Assembly (NCBI RefSeq): GCF_020866845.1
Contig: NZ_CP086594.1
Location: forward strand, 496,001 to 560,000
DNA length: 64,000 bases
Direction: 5' to 3'
DNA from: Sphingomonas radiodurans
GTDB lineage: Bacteria > Pseudomonadota > Alphaproteobacteria > Sphingomonadales > Sphingomonadaceae
Part shown: positions 18,719 to 27,457 of the stretch, piece by piece
Layout of the letters: every line of letters begins with the position of its first letter
How positions within the stretch are numbered: the stretch's first letter is position 1
Translations under genes and position numbers: made by a program
The notes under the pieces: model-generated
Database searches by the model: none
Told to the model about the DNA's origin: nothing
Seen by the model: the letters and a program-made list of their open reading frames with translations, nothing else

Positions 18719-19227
18719 GCCTCGCCTTGGGTTTCGATCAGAGCGGCGGCAATTGCCTCGCGCGGCGTCTTGCCGCCCCACAGTACGAACTGGAACACCG
18801 GGTAGAAGCGCTCGCACTCGTCGATCGCCGTCTCGATCAGCAGTTGCGCGGCATCGAGCGACAGGGTCGCCTCTTCGTCCTCGTCCTGGTCGATTAGCGC
18901 GGCATGACGGTACAGCAGGATGCCGCTCGACGACCACAATTCGAAATGGCCGAGCCACAATTGCTCGTTCGCGAGACCGATCGCCTCGTAGATCGCAGGG
19001 CGCGAATGCTCCGCCACCTTCACGTCTGGGAAGGCGAGGAACTGCAGCACGCCATCCTCGTCGCGCCACAGGGCACGCAGCTCATACTCCGTCCAGCTGC
19101 CCTTGACGGTCGCGGTGATCTCTTCCTCGTGCCGCTCGTAAGTCCAGCCGTGCGCGGAGAAATAGCTCTCGAGCATATCGAGCGGCGCTTCGGGTTCGTC
19201 GTCCTGGTCGGCTTCGTCGAGCATCAT
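18715..19227 (-). CDS. YbjN domain-containing protein
   Basis: About 170 residues from MMLDEADQDDEPEAPLDML. An acidic N-terminal tail leads into a YbjN-type domain (YFSAHGWTYERHEEEITATV, LQFLAFPDVKV, ALWRDEDG) with a helical C-terminus (LLIETAIDECERFYPVFQF). YbjN proteins resemble type III secretion chaperones in fold and are suspected regulators or chaperones; in alphaproteobacteria this gene commonly precedes proC, as here with a four-base overlap. The start lacks a strong ribosome-binding site. Confidence 0.88.
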   Translation of the reverse strand: MMLDEADQDDEPEAPLDMLESYFSAHGWTYERHEEEITATVKGSWTEYELRALWRDEDGVLQFLAFPDVKVAEHSRPAIYEAIGLANEQLWLGHFELWSSSGILLYRHAALIDQDEDEEATLSLDAAQLLIETAIDECERFYPVFQFVLWGGKTPREAIAAALIETQGEA

Positions 19228-19291
19228 GTCGGTATCGCACAACTCAGGGCCGGCGCGCAAAGCCCCGCCGCAAACGCTTGCATCACGATTT

Positions 19292-19540
19292 TCAGCCCTG
19301 CTGCTTCGCCTCGAGTACATCGAGCCGGGCGCGCAATGCATCGGCTTCGTCGCGCGCGGCAACGGCCATGGCCTTCACCACCTCAAATTCCTCACGGCTG
19401 ACGAAATCGAGCCCGCCGATCCATTCGCGCGCACGATCGCGCGCGCCGGCCTGCGCCTCGCGGCCAACGCCTGCCACGGTGCCGGCGGCGCCGTTCACCA
19501 GCTTCACCAGATCGTCGAACATCCGGTTTTCGGATTGCAT
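19292..19540 (-). CDS. ubiK: UbiK family accessory factor for ubiquinone synthesis
   Basis: 82 residues with the UbiK/BMFP pattern: MQSENRMFDDLVKLVNGAAG, an amphipathic helix, then REEFEVVKAMAVAARDEADA and a C-terminal coiled coil LRARLDVLEAKQQ. UbiK trimerises and helps assemble the aerobic ubiquinone-synthesis complex near the membrane. Other ubiquinone genes (ubiE, ubiB) are about 11 kb to the right. It is followed by 24 bases from the tspO stop upstream on the same strand. Confidence 0.9.
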   Translation of the reverse strand: MQSENRMFDDLVKLVNGAAGTVAGVGREAQAGARDRAREWIGGLDFVSREEFEVVKAMAVAARDEADALRARLDVLEAKQQG

Positions 19541-19564
19541 GCTTTCGGCCTTTCGGAAAGGAAC

Positions 19565-20119
19565 TCAGCCGATGACTTGGGAGGTTCGCGCGCCGGGCAC
19601 AAGAGTTTCTGCATCGGGGTTTAGCTGACCGATCCGCCAGTTGAGCCCCGTCGCGAAGCTGAGCCACACCAGATACGGCACCATCAGCCACGCCGCGGTG
19701 CGCCGGATGCGCGCGAATTGGAACGTTGTGGCGATCGACAGCAGCAGCATGCCCACGATGGTCAGCAACGCCCAGCCGACCAGATGCGCGCCGAAGAACA
19801 GGGGCGACCAGGCAAGGTTCAGCCCCAGTTGCCCCGCGAACAGCGCCACCGCCAGCCCCCGCCCACGTGCGCCGCGCGCATTGAGGATCATTGCCAGCGC
19901 GAACCCGATCATGATGTAAAAGGTCGACCAGGCGACCGGGAAAAGCCAGTCCGGCGGCGTGAGTGCTGGTTTTACCAACGCTGAGTACCAGCGGTTATCG
20001 TTGCCGGTCGGCACGCTCCGACTCGACAGGAAGCCCAACAGCACCACCAGCGGCACGCACACGAGCGCCCAGCGTGCGAGCGACATGCGCAACTGTCCCT
20101 TAGACGCGATCCCGCCCAC
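19565..20119 (-). CDS. tspO: TspO/MBR family protein
   Basis: 184 residues with five membrane helices. Family motifs include WYSALVKPALTPPDWLFPVAW, split as WYSALVKPALTPP and DWLFPVAW, NLAWSPLFF near residue 115, and AAWLMVPYLVWLSFATGLN near 155. TspO proteins bind porphyrins and influence tetrapyrrole and stress responses in the outer or inner membrane. The GTG at 20119 has GGAGG four bases upstream; an ATG at 20086 (MSLARWALV) with AGGGA nine bases before is a realistic alternative that would start directly at the first helix. Confidence 0.93.
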   Translation of the reverse strand: MGGIASKGQLRMSLARWALVCVPLVVLLGFLSSRSVPTGNDNRWYSALVKPALTPPDWLFPVAWSTFYIMIGFALAMILNARGARGRGLAVALFAGQLGLNLAWSPLFFGAHLVGWALLTIVGMLLLSIATTFQFARIRRTAAWLMVPYLVWLSFATGLNWRIGQLNPDAETLVPGARTSQVIG

Positions 20120-20206
20120 ATTACCTCCGCTATTGGTTCGCTGCCCTAACCACGACTGGCGGAACGCGTAAACCGTAGGAACAACGCGCTGCGGCGCGCA
20201 CCTGCC

Positions 20207-20941
20207 TCATCCTCGGACAGCGGCGAGCAGATATTCGACATTGCCTTCCGGCCCGGTAATCGGGCTCTCACTGATCCCCTGCACCTGCCAGCCCTTCGTT
20301 TCGAACCAGGCGGCGACGTCGTCGCACGCGCGCTGCCGCACCGCGGGATCGCGCACCACCCCGCCCTTGCCGACGTCCTCGCGCCCCGCCTCGAACTGCG
20401 GCTTCACCAACGTCATCGCGCGTGCAGCGGACCGAGCGAAGCCGAGCGGCACGTCGAGCACCTTGGCGATCCCGATGAAGCTTGCATCGCACACGATCAA
20501 GTCGACCGGCTCGGGAATATGCGCGGGCGTCAGGATGCGTGCGCTGGTCTGTTCGTGAACCAGCACGCGTTCGTCCTGGCGCAGCTTCCAGGCAAGCTGG
20601 TTGGTGCCGCTGTCGACCGCATAGACGCGCGCCGCGCCGCGCGTGAGCAGCACATCGGTGAAACCGCCAGTCGACGATCCGACGTCGATCGCCACCGCGC
20701 CGGCCACGTCCCAGCCAAAGTGGTCCAGGCCATGCGCCAGCTTGATCCCGCCACGCGAAACCCAGGGATGATCGCGCCCGCGCACATCGATCGCGGCATC
20801 GTCGGGGATCGTCTGCCCGGGCTTGTCCACCTTGCGGGTGCCGACGAACACCAGCCCCGCCATGATCAGCGCCTGCGCGCGCGTGCGCGATTCGGCGAGG
20901 CCGCGATCGACGAGAATCTGGTCTGCACGCGCCTTTGCCAT
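20207..20941 (-). CDS. tlyA: TlyA family rRNA (cytidine-2'-O)-methyltransferase / hemolysin-like
   Basis: 244 residues starting MAKARADQILVDRGL. An S4 RNA-binding domain covers the first ~60 residues, followed by an FtsJ-like Rossmann methyltransferase with AIDVGSSTGGFTDVLL near 80 and VKPQFEAGREDVGKGG near 185. TlyA methylates 16S and 23S rRNA 2'-OH groups in actinobacteria; in proteobacteria the family is often mislabelled hemolysin. In many alphaproteobacteria tlyA lies near dxs, as here about 1 kb away. Confidence 0.92.
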   Translation of the reverse strand: MAKARADQILVDRGLAESRTRAQALIMAGLVFVGTRKVDKPGQTIPDDAAIDVRGRDHPWVSRGGIKLAHGLDHFGWDVAGAVAIDVGSSTGGFTDVLLTRGAARVYAVDSGTNQLAWKLRQDERVLVHEQTSARILTPAHIPEPVDLIVCDASFIGIAKVLDVPLGFARSAARAMTLVKPQFEAGREDVGKGGVVRDPAVRQRACDDVAAWFETKGWQVQGISESPITGPEGNVEYLLAAVRG

Positions 20942-21119
20942 AGCGGCTCTATCGGGTCGCAATCGCTTCGTCGCAAGCGCTGGGCATTCCGGCTCTCGCG
21001 AGGAACCGAGTCATTGCCCATCGATTTAGTAGGCTATACATCGAGGTCAGAGGTCGCGGTTCCGGGCGCCCCCCTAGAGCACCGGAAACGCGGCCTCGCC
21101 GAACAGCAGGAGAGCCATC

Positions 21120-21782
21120 ATGGGCCATTTCGCGTCCAATCTCGCGCTTCGTCCGAGCGTGCTGACGGTTCCGGGGCTGGGCAATTCCGGCCCATCGCAC
21201 TGGCAGACGCTGTGGGAGCAGAGCCGGCTCGATACGCGCCGGGTCGAGCTCGGCATGTGGGATACACCGCATCGTAACGTCTGGGTGACCAAGCTCGATC
21301 AGGCAGTGTCGCAAGCGCAGGCGCCGGTGATCCTCGTCGGCCACAGCCTCGGGTGCCTGGCCATCGCCTGGTGGGCCTCGCTGAGCCCACAGCCATATGG
21401 TTGGCCCGTGGCCGGCGCGCTGCTCGTCGCCCCGGCCGATGTCGATCGAGACGACACGCCCCCCGAACTCGCGACCTTTGCGCCTGCGCCCAAGACGCCC
21501 CTGCCCTTCCCATCGATCGTCGTGGCAAGCACCGACGATCCCTGGATTGCGATCGACCCCGCGCACAGCCTGGCGGTCGACTGGGGCAGCCATTTCGTCG
21601 ACGCCGGCGCGCAGGGCCACCTGAACGCAGCAAGCGGGCTTGGCTGGTGGCCCGAGGGGCAGGAACTGCTCGAACGCGTGATCGAAGCCACCGGCGGCCC
21701 CTATGGCGAAGTGCGCACGCCGGGCGATGCGAGGGCGATCCTCACGCGGCCAGCGGAGGCGCGTTCCGGGGCACGAGCCTAA
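21120..21782 (+). CDS. RBBP9/YdeN-like serine hydrolase
   Basis: 220 residues of the alpha/beta-hydrolase fold. The start follows AGGAGAG closely. The nucleophile elbow is GHSLGCLA near residue 74-81, the acid is in ASTDDPW near 140, and the histidine in AQGHLNAASG near 165, the order expected of the RBBP9 family (PF06821). The early PGLGNSGPSHWQTLWEQ is also typical. The substrate is unknown. It is the only forward gene between tlyA and dxs. Confidence 0.92.
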   Translation: MGHFASNLALRPSVLTVPGLGNSGPSHWQTLWEQSRLDTRRVELGMWDTPHRNVWVTKLDQAVSQAQAPVILVGHSLGCLAIAWWASLSPQPYGWPVAGALLVAPADVDRDDTPPELATFAPAPKTPLPFPSIVVASTDDPWIAIDPAHSLAVDWGSHFVDAGAQGHLNAASGLGWWPEGQELLERVIEATGGPYGEVRTPGDARAILTRPAEARSGARA

Positions 21783-21799
21783 CCACGTCGGGTAGGATC

Positions 21800-21818
21800 G
21801 GGGGAGGCTTACTCCCCC
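21800..21818. terminator. Hairpin between converging genes
   Basis: GGGGGAG (21800-21806) pairs perfectly with CTCCCCC (21812-21818) around a five-base loop. It lies just behind the hydrolase stop and its right arm encodes the acidic C-terminus of the 44-residue protein on the other strand. There is no T-tract, so termination is only plausible. Confidence 0.35.
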
Positions 21819-21943
21819 TCCCGCTCCTCCAGTGCCACCAGCCGCCGCACTTCGCGCAATCGACGCCAAAGCGCGACATTGAACCCGATCAATGCCACCA
21901 GCACAATTGCCGTGGCGAGGATTACCTTGGTCCAGCCGCTCAC
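21809..21943 (-). CDS. 44-residue single-pass membrane protein behind dxs
   Basis: A GTG start overlaps the dxs stop as GTGA and opens a 44-codon frame: [16 protein letters not shown], then a continued hydrophobic stretch to residue ~25, a basic helix [13 protein letters not shown] and an acidic end EEREGE. The positive-inside layout suggests one membrane helix with a cytoplasmic tail. It is too short for most gene callers. The overlap, hydrophobicity and codon usage argue that it is real; no function can be assigned, though coupling to dxs suggests a shared transcript. Confidence 0.5.
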   Translation of the reverse strand: MSGWTKVILATAIVLVALIGFNVALWRRLREVRRLVALEEREGE

Positions 21944-23871
21944 GCGCGAGCGCCGAGCGCCCCACTTCCCTCCGCGTCGTTCCAGCGCAGCGCCTTGAGC
22001 ACCGTGGCGACGATCCCATCAGCGTCGAGCCCGGCGGCGGCATATTGCACCTCGGGCTTGTCCTGATCCTGGAATATGTCAGGCAAGCGCAGCGTCCGCA
22101 GCTTCAGGCCATTGTCGATCAGCCCCGTGTCAGACGCCAGCGTCAGAACGTGCGCGCCAAGCCCCCCGATCGAGCCTTCCTCGATCGTCACTGCGACCTG
22201 ATGGCTCGCCAACAAGCGCTTGATCAGCGCTTCATCGAGTGGCTTGGCGAAGCGCAGGTCCGCAACCGTGGTCGACAGCCCCTTCGCCTCGAGCTGATCG
22301 GCCGCCTTGAGCGCCTCGGCCAACCGTGTGCCAAGCGAAAGGATCGCCACGGTCTTGCCCTCGCGCACGATGCGACCCTTGCCGATCTCCAGCCGCTCCG
22401 GAACCGTTGGCAGCGCCACGCCGGTTCCATTGCCGCGGGGATAGCGAAGCGCGATCGGCCCCGAATCATGCTCGACACAGGTATGCGTCATGTGAACGAG
22501 CTCGGCCTCGTCGGCCGGCGCCATCACGACGAAATTGGGCAGCGTTGCGAGATACGTCACGTCGAACGACCCGGCATGTGTAGCGCCGTCCGCGCCGACC
22601 AGCCCGGCGCGGTCGATCGCAAATCGCACCGGCAGATTTTGGATCGCCACATCGTGAACAACTTGGTCGTACGCGCGCTGCAGGAAGGTCGAATAGATCG
22701 CGCAGAACGGCCGCATCCCCTGCGCGGCAAGGCCGGCCGCGAAGGTGACGGCATGCTGCTCGGCGATGCCGACGTCGAATGCGCGATCGGGATGGCGCTG
22801 CGCAAAGCGGTCGATCCCCGTCCCGCCCGGCATCGCGGCAGTGATCGCGCAGATTCGCGAATCCTTGTCCGCCGCGTCGGCGAGCGCATCGCCGAACACG
22901 TTCTGATACGCCGGCGGCCCCGGCGGGGCCTTGGCCTGCGCGCCGGTGATGACGTCGAACTTCTGCACGCCATGGTACTTGTCGGACGCGGCTTCAGCGG
23001 GCGCATAGCCCTTGCCCTTCTTCGTCACGACGTGGACGAGGATGGGGCCTTCCTCCGCATCGCGCACGTTCTCGAGCACGGGAATGAGATGGTCGAGATT
23101 ATGACCGTCGATCGGGCCGACATAATAGAAGCCGAGTTCCTCGAACAGCGTGCCACCCATCGTCATGCCGCGGGCGAATTCGTCGGTCTTGCGCGCGGCG
23201 ACATGGATCGGCCGCGGCAAGCGGCGTGCGACTCGCTTCATCAAATCGCGCAGCGACAGGAACTCGCGACTCGTCACGATCCGCGAAAGATATGCGGAGA
23301 GGCCACCGACCGGCGGCGCGATCGACATGTCGTTGTCGTTGAGGATCACGACCAGCCGATTGCCCGCCGCGGCGGCGTTGTTCATCGCCTCATAGGCCAT
23401 GCCGGCCGACATCGCGCCATCGCCGATCACCGCAATTGCCTTGCCCGGCTGCTCACCCAGCTTGTTGGCAATCGCAAACCCGAGCGCGGCCGAGATCGAG
23501 GTCGAGCTGTGCGCCGCGCCGAACGGGTCGTATTCGCTTTCGCTCCGCTTGGTGAACCCGCTGAGCCCCCCGCCCTGCCGCAGCGTGCGGATACGATCGC
23601 GCCGCCCGGTCAGGATCTTGTGCGGATAGCATTGGTGTCCCACGTCCCAGATCAGCCGGTCGCGCGGCGTATCGAAAACATAGTGGATCGCGGTCGTCAG
23701 CTCGACCACGCCCAGCCCCGAACCGAGATGGCCGCCGGTCGAGCCGACGGCGCTGATCGTTTCCGTGCGCAGTTCGTCGGCGAGCTGGCGGAGCTGATCG
23801 GGGGCGAGCTTCCGGAGGTCGGCCGGCGTCGATACCGTATCGAGCAGCGGCGTCTGGGGCAGATCGGTCAT
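21940..23871 (-). CDS. dxs: 1-deoxy-D-xylulose-5-phosphate synthase
   Basis: 643 residues, normal length. It begins [20 protein letters not shown], and has the N-terminal [14 protein letters not shown] near 45, the thiamine-diphosphate motif [17 protein letters not shown] near 150, and the transketolase pyrimidine domain [13 protein letters not shown] near 370. It condenses pyruvate with glyceraldehyde-3-phosphate, the entry step of the MEP isoprenoid pathway that would supply carotenoid and quinone side chains in this organism. Confidence 0.98.
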   Translation of the reverse strand: MTDLPQTPLLDTVSTPADLRKLAPDQLRQLADELRTETISAVGSTGGHLGSGLGVVELTTAIHYVFDTPRDRLIWDVGHQCYPHKILTGRRDRIRTLRQGGGLSGFTKRSESEYDPFGAAHSSTSISAALGFAIANKLGEQPGKAIAVIGDGAMSAGMAYEAMNNAAAAGNRLVVILNDNDMSIAPPVGGLSAYLSRIVTSREFLSLRDLMKRVARRLPRPIHVAARKTDEFARGMTMGGTLFEELGFYYVGPIDGHNLDHLIPVLENVRDAEEGPILVHVVTKKGKGYAPAEAASDKYHGVQKFDVITGAQAKAPPGPPAYQNVFGDALADAADKDSRICAITAAMPGGTGIDRFAQRHPDRAFDVGIAEQHAVTFAAGLAAQGMRPFCAIYSTFLQRAYDQVVHDVAIQNLPVRFAIDRAGLVGADGATHAGSFDVTYLATLPNFVVMAPADEAELVHMTHTCVEHDSGPIALRYPRGNGTGVALPTVPERLEIGKGRIVREGKTVAILSLGTRLAEALKAADQLEAKGLSTTVADLRFAKPLDEALIKRLLASHQVAVTIEEGSIGGLGAHVLTLASDTGLIDNGLKLRTLRLPDIFQDQDKPEVQYAAAGLDADGIVATVLKALRWNDAEGSGALGARA

Positions 23872-23920
23872 CGTACGGCGCTTACCTCAGCGTATCGGTC
23901 GTGTCGAATGCAACCGATTT

Positions 23921-23941
23921 GAAGGCGCGTAAAGCGCCTTC
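23921..23941. terminator. Perfect hairpin between dxs and the Fur-family gene
   Basis: GAAGGCGC and GCGCCTTC form an 8-base stem around a five-base loop, 7 bases beyond the stop of the Zur-like gene and 50 bases before dxs. It could end the regulator transcript, but neither strand shows a T-tract after it. Confidence 0.4.
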
Positions 23942-23947
23942 CGCATG

Positions 23948-24415
23948 TCACGCCACGCTGCACTCGGCGCAACGCCCACGCACTTCGATCACTGGCCGCA
24001 CCGGGCTGAACCCTGCCGCCTCGGCCGCGCTGCGCACGCCAACAGTGATGCGATCGTCGTCGAGGTGAGTCGTCTGGCCGCACGAATCGCACACGAGGAA
24101 GATGCAGTCGTGCAGGCAATCCGGGTGCGCATTTGCGACATAGGCGTTCGCGCTCTCCACCTTGCGCGCCAGATTCGCGCCAACAAAGAGGTCGAGAATG
24201 CGATACACACTGTTCGCCGCCACCCGCCGCCCTTCGGACTTGGAAACGGCGTCGGCGATGTCATAGGCACTCGCCGGCTTGTCGAACCCCGCCAGCGCAC
24301 CGAACACAGTCGCCCGCATGCTCGTCCATTGCTCGCCGGCGCGTTCCAGCGTCGCCTGCGCTGCGGTCGCAAGATCGGCGCCTTGCGGCTCGTGGTGTTG
24401 ATGCGCGTGGGCCAT
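23948..24415 (-). CDS. zur: Fur family regulator, Zur-like
   Basis: 155 residues. A His-rich start (MAHAHQHHEP) precedes the winged helix (MRATVFGALAGFDKPASAYD, SVYRILDLFVGANLARKVES) and the metal-binding dimerisation domain with HDCIFLVCDSCGQTTHLDD and a terminal CAEC. The paired CxxC motifs that hold structural zinc are intact. Short spacing and the HDCIFLVC segment fit Zur better than Fur, which would repress zinc uptake genes when zinc is plentiful. No obvious target gene lies beside it. Confidence 0.82.
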   Translation of the reverse strand: MAHAHQHHEPQGADLATAAQATLERAGEQWTSMRATVFGALAGFDKPASAYDIADAVSKSEGRRVAANSVYRILDLFVGANLARKVESANAYVANAHPDCLHDCIFLVCDSCGQTTHLDDDRITVGVRSAAEAAGFSPVRPVIEVRGRCAECSVA

Positions 24416-24424
24416 GTAAGGGAT

Positions 24425-25000
24425 TTAGGTGCGCGACCCAGTCTCAGCAAGCATCACGTGCAGATCGACCACGCGGTCAATAGCCGCATCGTCGAGCGTG
24501 ATCTGCTGGTCGAGGAGCAGCATCGCAAGCCCGTGAACGAGTGACCAGGATTGCAGCGCGAAGATCTGCGGATCAACGCCGTCGGGCGCGAGCGCCGCGG
24601 CATTGGCTTGCAGCATCGCCATCGCATCGTCCGCCGGATCGCACCCCGGCGCAAATTTCGGTAGCGGATGGCCGTAGACGAGGCGGAACAGGCCCGGATT
24701 GCTCAGCGCGAAGCGGACATAGGCGATACCGGTCGCCTTGAACCCCGCCGCCCCGCCACCGGCCGCGTCGGACGCCGCGCGCTGGGTCTCCCCCAGCTTC
24801 TCCAGCCCGACGCTGGCGAGCGCGGCCAACAGCGCCTTCTTGTCGGGAAAGTGACGGTACACCGCGGTCGCGCTCACCCCCACCACGCGCGCCAGCTCGC
24901 GCAACGACAGATCGTCCGCGCCGCGCGCTTCGATTGCCGCCAGCCCGGCCTCCACGAGCGCCGCACGCAGGTCACCATGATGATAAGGTCGCGAAGCCAT
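24425..25000 (-). CDS. TetR family transcriptional regulator
   Basis: 191 residues starting MASRPYHHGDLRAALVEAGL; the upstream in-frame TTG/ATG options reach into the promoter of the divergent gene. The HTH reads LSLRELARVVGVSATAVYRHF with PDKKALLAALA, and the ligand domain matches the TetR_C_33-type (WHG-like) pattern FALSNPGLFRLVYGHP. It is divergent from the carotenoid oxygenase gene and probably controls it. It lies 9 bases upstream of the zur start on the same strand, so the two may be cotranscribed. Confidence 0.9.
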   Translation of the reverse strand: MASRPYHHGDLRAALVEAGLAAIEARGADDLSLRELARVVGVSATAVYRHFPDKKALLAALASVGLEKLGETQRAASDAAGGGAAGFKATGIAYVRFALSNPGLFRLVYGHPLPKFAPGCDPADDAMAMLQANAAALAPDGVDPQIFALQSWSLVHGLAMLLLDQQITLDDAAIDRVVDLHVMLAETGSRT

Positions 25001-25040
25001 CACGCCGGTTAGCCGCGCGGCATCGCCACGACAAGCGAAG

Positions 25041-25068
25041 TTGACAACGTTCACATCCGAGGTATGTT
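25041..25068 (+). promoter_or_regulatory. Promoter with overlapping imperfect operator before carotenoid oxygenase
   Basis: A perfect -35 TTGACA (25041-25046) is 16 bases before TATGTT (25063-25068). Imperfect inverted arms GTTCACAT (25049-25056) and ATGTTTAC (25064-25071) match at six of eight positions and surround the -10 box, a fitting place for the divergent TetR protein to bind. Confidence 0.55.
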
Positions 25069-25095
25069 TACGCCATACACATGCGGAGAATCGTC

Positions 25096-26529
25096 ATGGC
25101 AAGCAGCGTCGAAACCTTCATCCGTTCGGCCATCGGCAAGGGAGTCGAGGCCGTCGCCGACTTCAACCGACGCCGCATGCCGACCGCGCCGCACCCCTTC
25201 CTTGAAGGCATCCACACGCCGATGACGGAAGAGCTGACGATCGTCGATCTCGCGGTGACCGGAACGATCCCCCCTGCCCTCGACGGGCGCTATCTGCGCA
25301 TCGGCCCCAATCCCATACAGCCCGACCCTGCCGGCTATCACTGGTTCAGCGGCGACGGCATGGTCCACGGCGTCGCGGTGAAGGATGGCAAGGCGCTGTG
25401 GTACCGTAACCGCTGGATCCGCTCGCGCGCAGTCGGGGCAGCGCTCGGCCAGCCCGCCGCGCCCGGGCCGCGCCACGGCGGCTTCGATACCGTGAACACC
25501 AACGTGGTCGAGATCGGGGGCCGCACCTGGGCGCTGGTCGAGGCGGGCAGCTACCCGGTCGAATTCGACGAGGAACTCGGTGAGCAGACCTACAATCCCT
25601 TCGACGATACGCTGCAAGGCTCGTTCACCGCGCATCCGCATCGCGATCCGCTGACGGGCGAGCACCATGCGATCGCTTATGAAGGGACCGATCCCACCAC
25701 GATCCGCCACGTCGTGATCGCACCCGACGGCAAGGTGGTCCGCGAAGAACCGATCCCCGTCGAGCACGGCCCGTCGATCCACGATTGCGCCATCACCGCG
25801 CGCTTCGCGATCATCCTCGATCTGCCAGTCACCTTCTCGATGAAGGCGCTGATCGGCGGGCACCGCTTCCCGTATCGCTGGAACCCCGATCACCGCGCCC
25901 GCGTCGGCCTGCTGCCCCGCGCCGGCACGGCGGCCGACGTGATCTGGTGCGACGTGCCGACCAGCTACGTCTTCCATGTCGCCAACGCCTATGACGATGA
26001 CGATGGACGCGTGGTGCTCGATGTCTGCGCCTTCGAGACGATGTTCGACGGCGGAGGAGAAGGGCCGAACGGGCGATCCCGCGGGCTGGAACGCTGGACG
26101 ATCGACCCGACGACCCGCGCCGTGTCGATCCGCACCATCGACCCCGCGCCGCAGGAATTTCCGCGGCCCGACGAGCGGCGCATCGGTCAACCGTATCGCT
26201 ACGCCTATACGATGGCGTTGCCGCCCGAAGAGATGGATCAGGTGATTGGCGCGACTCAGCTCTACAAGCACGATCTTGCTACCGGCACGCGAGAGACGCA
26301 CGAGTTCGGACCGGGGCGGCACCCCGGCGAATTCGTGTTCGTGCCCGCGCACGAAGCAGCGGGCGAAGACGAAGGCTGGTTGATCGGGCTGGTCGTCGAT
26401 TTGCCACATGAGACGACCGACCTCGTCATCATCGACGCCCGCGACTTCACCGGCACGCCCGTCGCAAGCATCCGCGTGCCGCACCGCATTCCGCCGGGCT
26501 TCCACGGCAATTGGCTGCCGCGGGGGTAA
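25096..26529 (+). CDS. Carotenoid oxygenase (RPE65/CCD family)
   Basis: About 477 residues. The ATG at 25096 is preferred since GGAGAA lies six bases upstream; ATG 25081 has none. The family fold is a seven-bladed propeller with an iron held by four histidines; candidates are seen in [14 protein letters not shown] near 95, AHPHRDP near 180, [12 protein letters not shown] near 230 and PGFHGNWLP at the C-terminus. [20 protein letters not shown], here in two parts, is diagnostic. Such enzymes split carotenoids, apocarotenoids or stilbene-like lignin dimers such as lignostilbene, known from sphingomonads. The substrate is open. Confidence 0.93.
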   Translation: MASSVETFIRSAIGKGVEAVADFNRRRMPTAPHPFLEGIHTPMTEELTIVDLAVTGTIPPALDGRYLRIGPNPIQPDPAGYHWFSGDGMVHGVAVKDGKALWYRNRWIRSRAVGAALGQPAAPGPRHGGFDTVNTNVVEIGGRTWALVEAGSYPVEFDEELGEQTYNPFDDTLQGSFTAHPHRDPLTGEHHAIAYEGTDPTTIRHVVIAPDGKVVREEPIPVEHGPSIHDCAITARFAIILDLPVTFSMKALIGGHRFPYRWNPDHRARVGLLPRAGTAADVIWCDVPTSYVFHVANAYDDDDGRVVLDVCAFETMFDGGGEGPNGRSRGLERWTIDPTTRAVSIRTIDPAPQEFPRPDERRIGQPYRYAYTMALPPEEMDQVIGATQLYKHDLATGTRETHEFGPGRHPGEFVFVPAHEAAGEDEGWLIGLVVDLPHETTDLVIIDARDFTGTPVASIRVPHRIPPGFHGNWLPRG

Positions 26530-26584
26530 GGCTCATCCCGTTCAGGGTGGGGATGACGGCGATGTACCTGATCGCCTAATCCCC

Positions 26585-26603
26585 CTCCCGATACGAACGG
26601 GAG
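26585..26603 (+). repeat. Short palindrome covering the SDR ribosome-binding site
   Basis: CTCCCG (26585-26590) and CGGGAG (26598-26603) can pair around ATACGAA. The right arm is the GGGAG of the Shine-Dalgarno of the gene starting at 26613. It resembles degenerate copies of the CCCCTCCCGC palindromes at 31321 and 34538. The rest of 26530-26584 holds a weak stem (TCATCCC/GGGATGA) and no gene. Confidence 0.45.
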
Positions 26604-26612
26604 AGAATTGCC

Positions 26613-27392
26613 ATGGACCTGGGCCTCAGCGGCAAAACCGCCATCGTCTGCGCCTCGAGCCACGGCCTCGGCCGCGCCTGCGCCACCGAACTCGCCCGCG
26701 CCGGCTGCCGCGTCGTGATGAACGGCCGCGAGCCACAGCCGCTCGACGACGCCGCAGCTTCGATCCGCGCGGAAACCGGCGCGACGATCGATACCGTCGC
26801 CGGCGACATCGGCGACGCAGGCGTTCAGGCGGCACTGATCGCCGCCGCCGGCACGCCCGATATTCTTGTCAACAATAATGGCGGCCCCCCGCCGCGCGGC
26901 TTCCGCGATCTCGATTCGGACGCGATCCACGCCGGGCTCGACGCCAACATGGTCACCCCGATCCGCCTCGTGCAGCAGGTGATCGACGGGATGGTCGAGC
27001 GACGCTTTGGCCGCATCGTCAGCATCACCTCAGCCTCGATAAAGTCGGTCGCAGCCGGGCTCGATCTGTCGAGTGGCGCGCGAATCGGCCTGCACGGTTT
27101 CCTCGCCGGCGTCGCGCGCGAAGTCGCTGGCGCCAACGTCACGATCAATTTCCTTCTGCCGGGCCTGTTTGCCACGCGCCGCATCGATGGCGTCATGGGT
27201 TTCGCCGCCAAGGCGCAGGGTATCGACGTGGAAACCGCCGCGGCGCGCAGCCGCGAGCGTATCCCCGCCAAGCGCTTCGGCGACCCCGCCGAGTTCGGCG
27301 CCGCCTGCGCATTTCTGTGCTCGGCGAGCGCTGGCTACATCACCGGGCAGAGCCTGCTGATCGATGGCGGCGGCTATCCCGGCGTGCTATAA
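26613..27392 (+). CDS. Short-chain dehydrogenase/reductase homologue lacking YxxxK
   Basis: 259 residues. The Rossmann start is [17 protein letters not shown] near residue 13-29 and [12 protein letters not shown] near 85 is the usual NNAG region. The active-site serine region is [10 protein letters not shown], but where YxxxK is expected the sequence is [12 protein letters not shown], with neither Tyr nor Lys. This matches a known SDR subgroup with GARSGLTGF in place of the catalytic pair, so the catalysis is atypical or absent. The C-terminus [19 protein letters not shown] is normal. It precedes the DAHP synthase gene by 65 bases. Confidence 0.88.
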   Translation: MDLGLSGKTAIVCASSHGLGRACATELARAGCRVVMNGREPQPLDDAAASIRAETGATIDTVAGDIGDAGVQAALIAAAGTPDILVNNNGGPPPRGFRDLDSDAIHAGLDANMVTPIRLVQQVIDGMVERRFGRIVSITSASIKSVAAGLDLSSGARIGLHGFLAGVAREVAGANVTINFLLPGLFATRRIDGVMGFAAKAQGIDVETAAARSRERIPAKRFGDPAEFGAACAFLCSASAGYITGQSLLIDGGGYPGVL

Positions 27393-27457
27393 AGCTCAGC
27401 TTGTTTGCGTGGGCCGCCGAATTCCCGCATGGGCGCGCCCCGAAAGGAACCGATCTC

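Noticed and set aside
21892..23922. 676-residue forward frame opposite dxs
   Set aside because: Low-complexity Arg/Asp/His composition and full overlap with an unmistakable dxs.
25051..26505. 484-residue reverse frame opposite the carotenoid oxygenase
   Set aside because: Antisense shadow; the forward frame carries all family motifs and a promoter.
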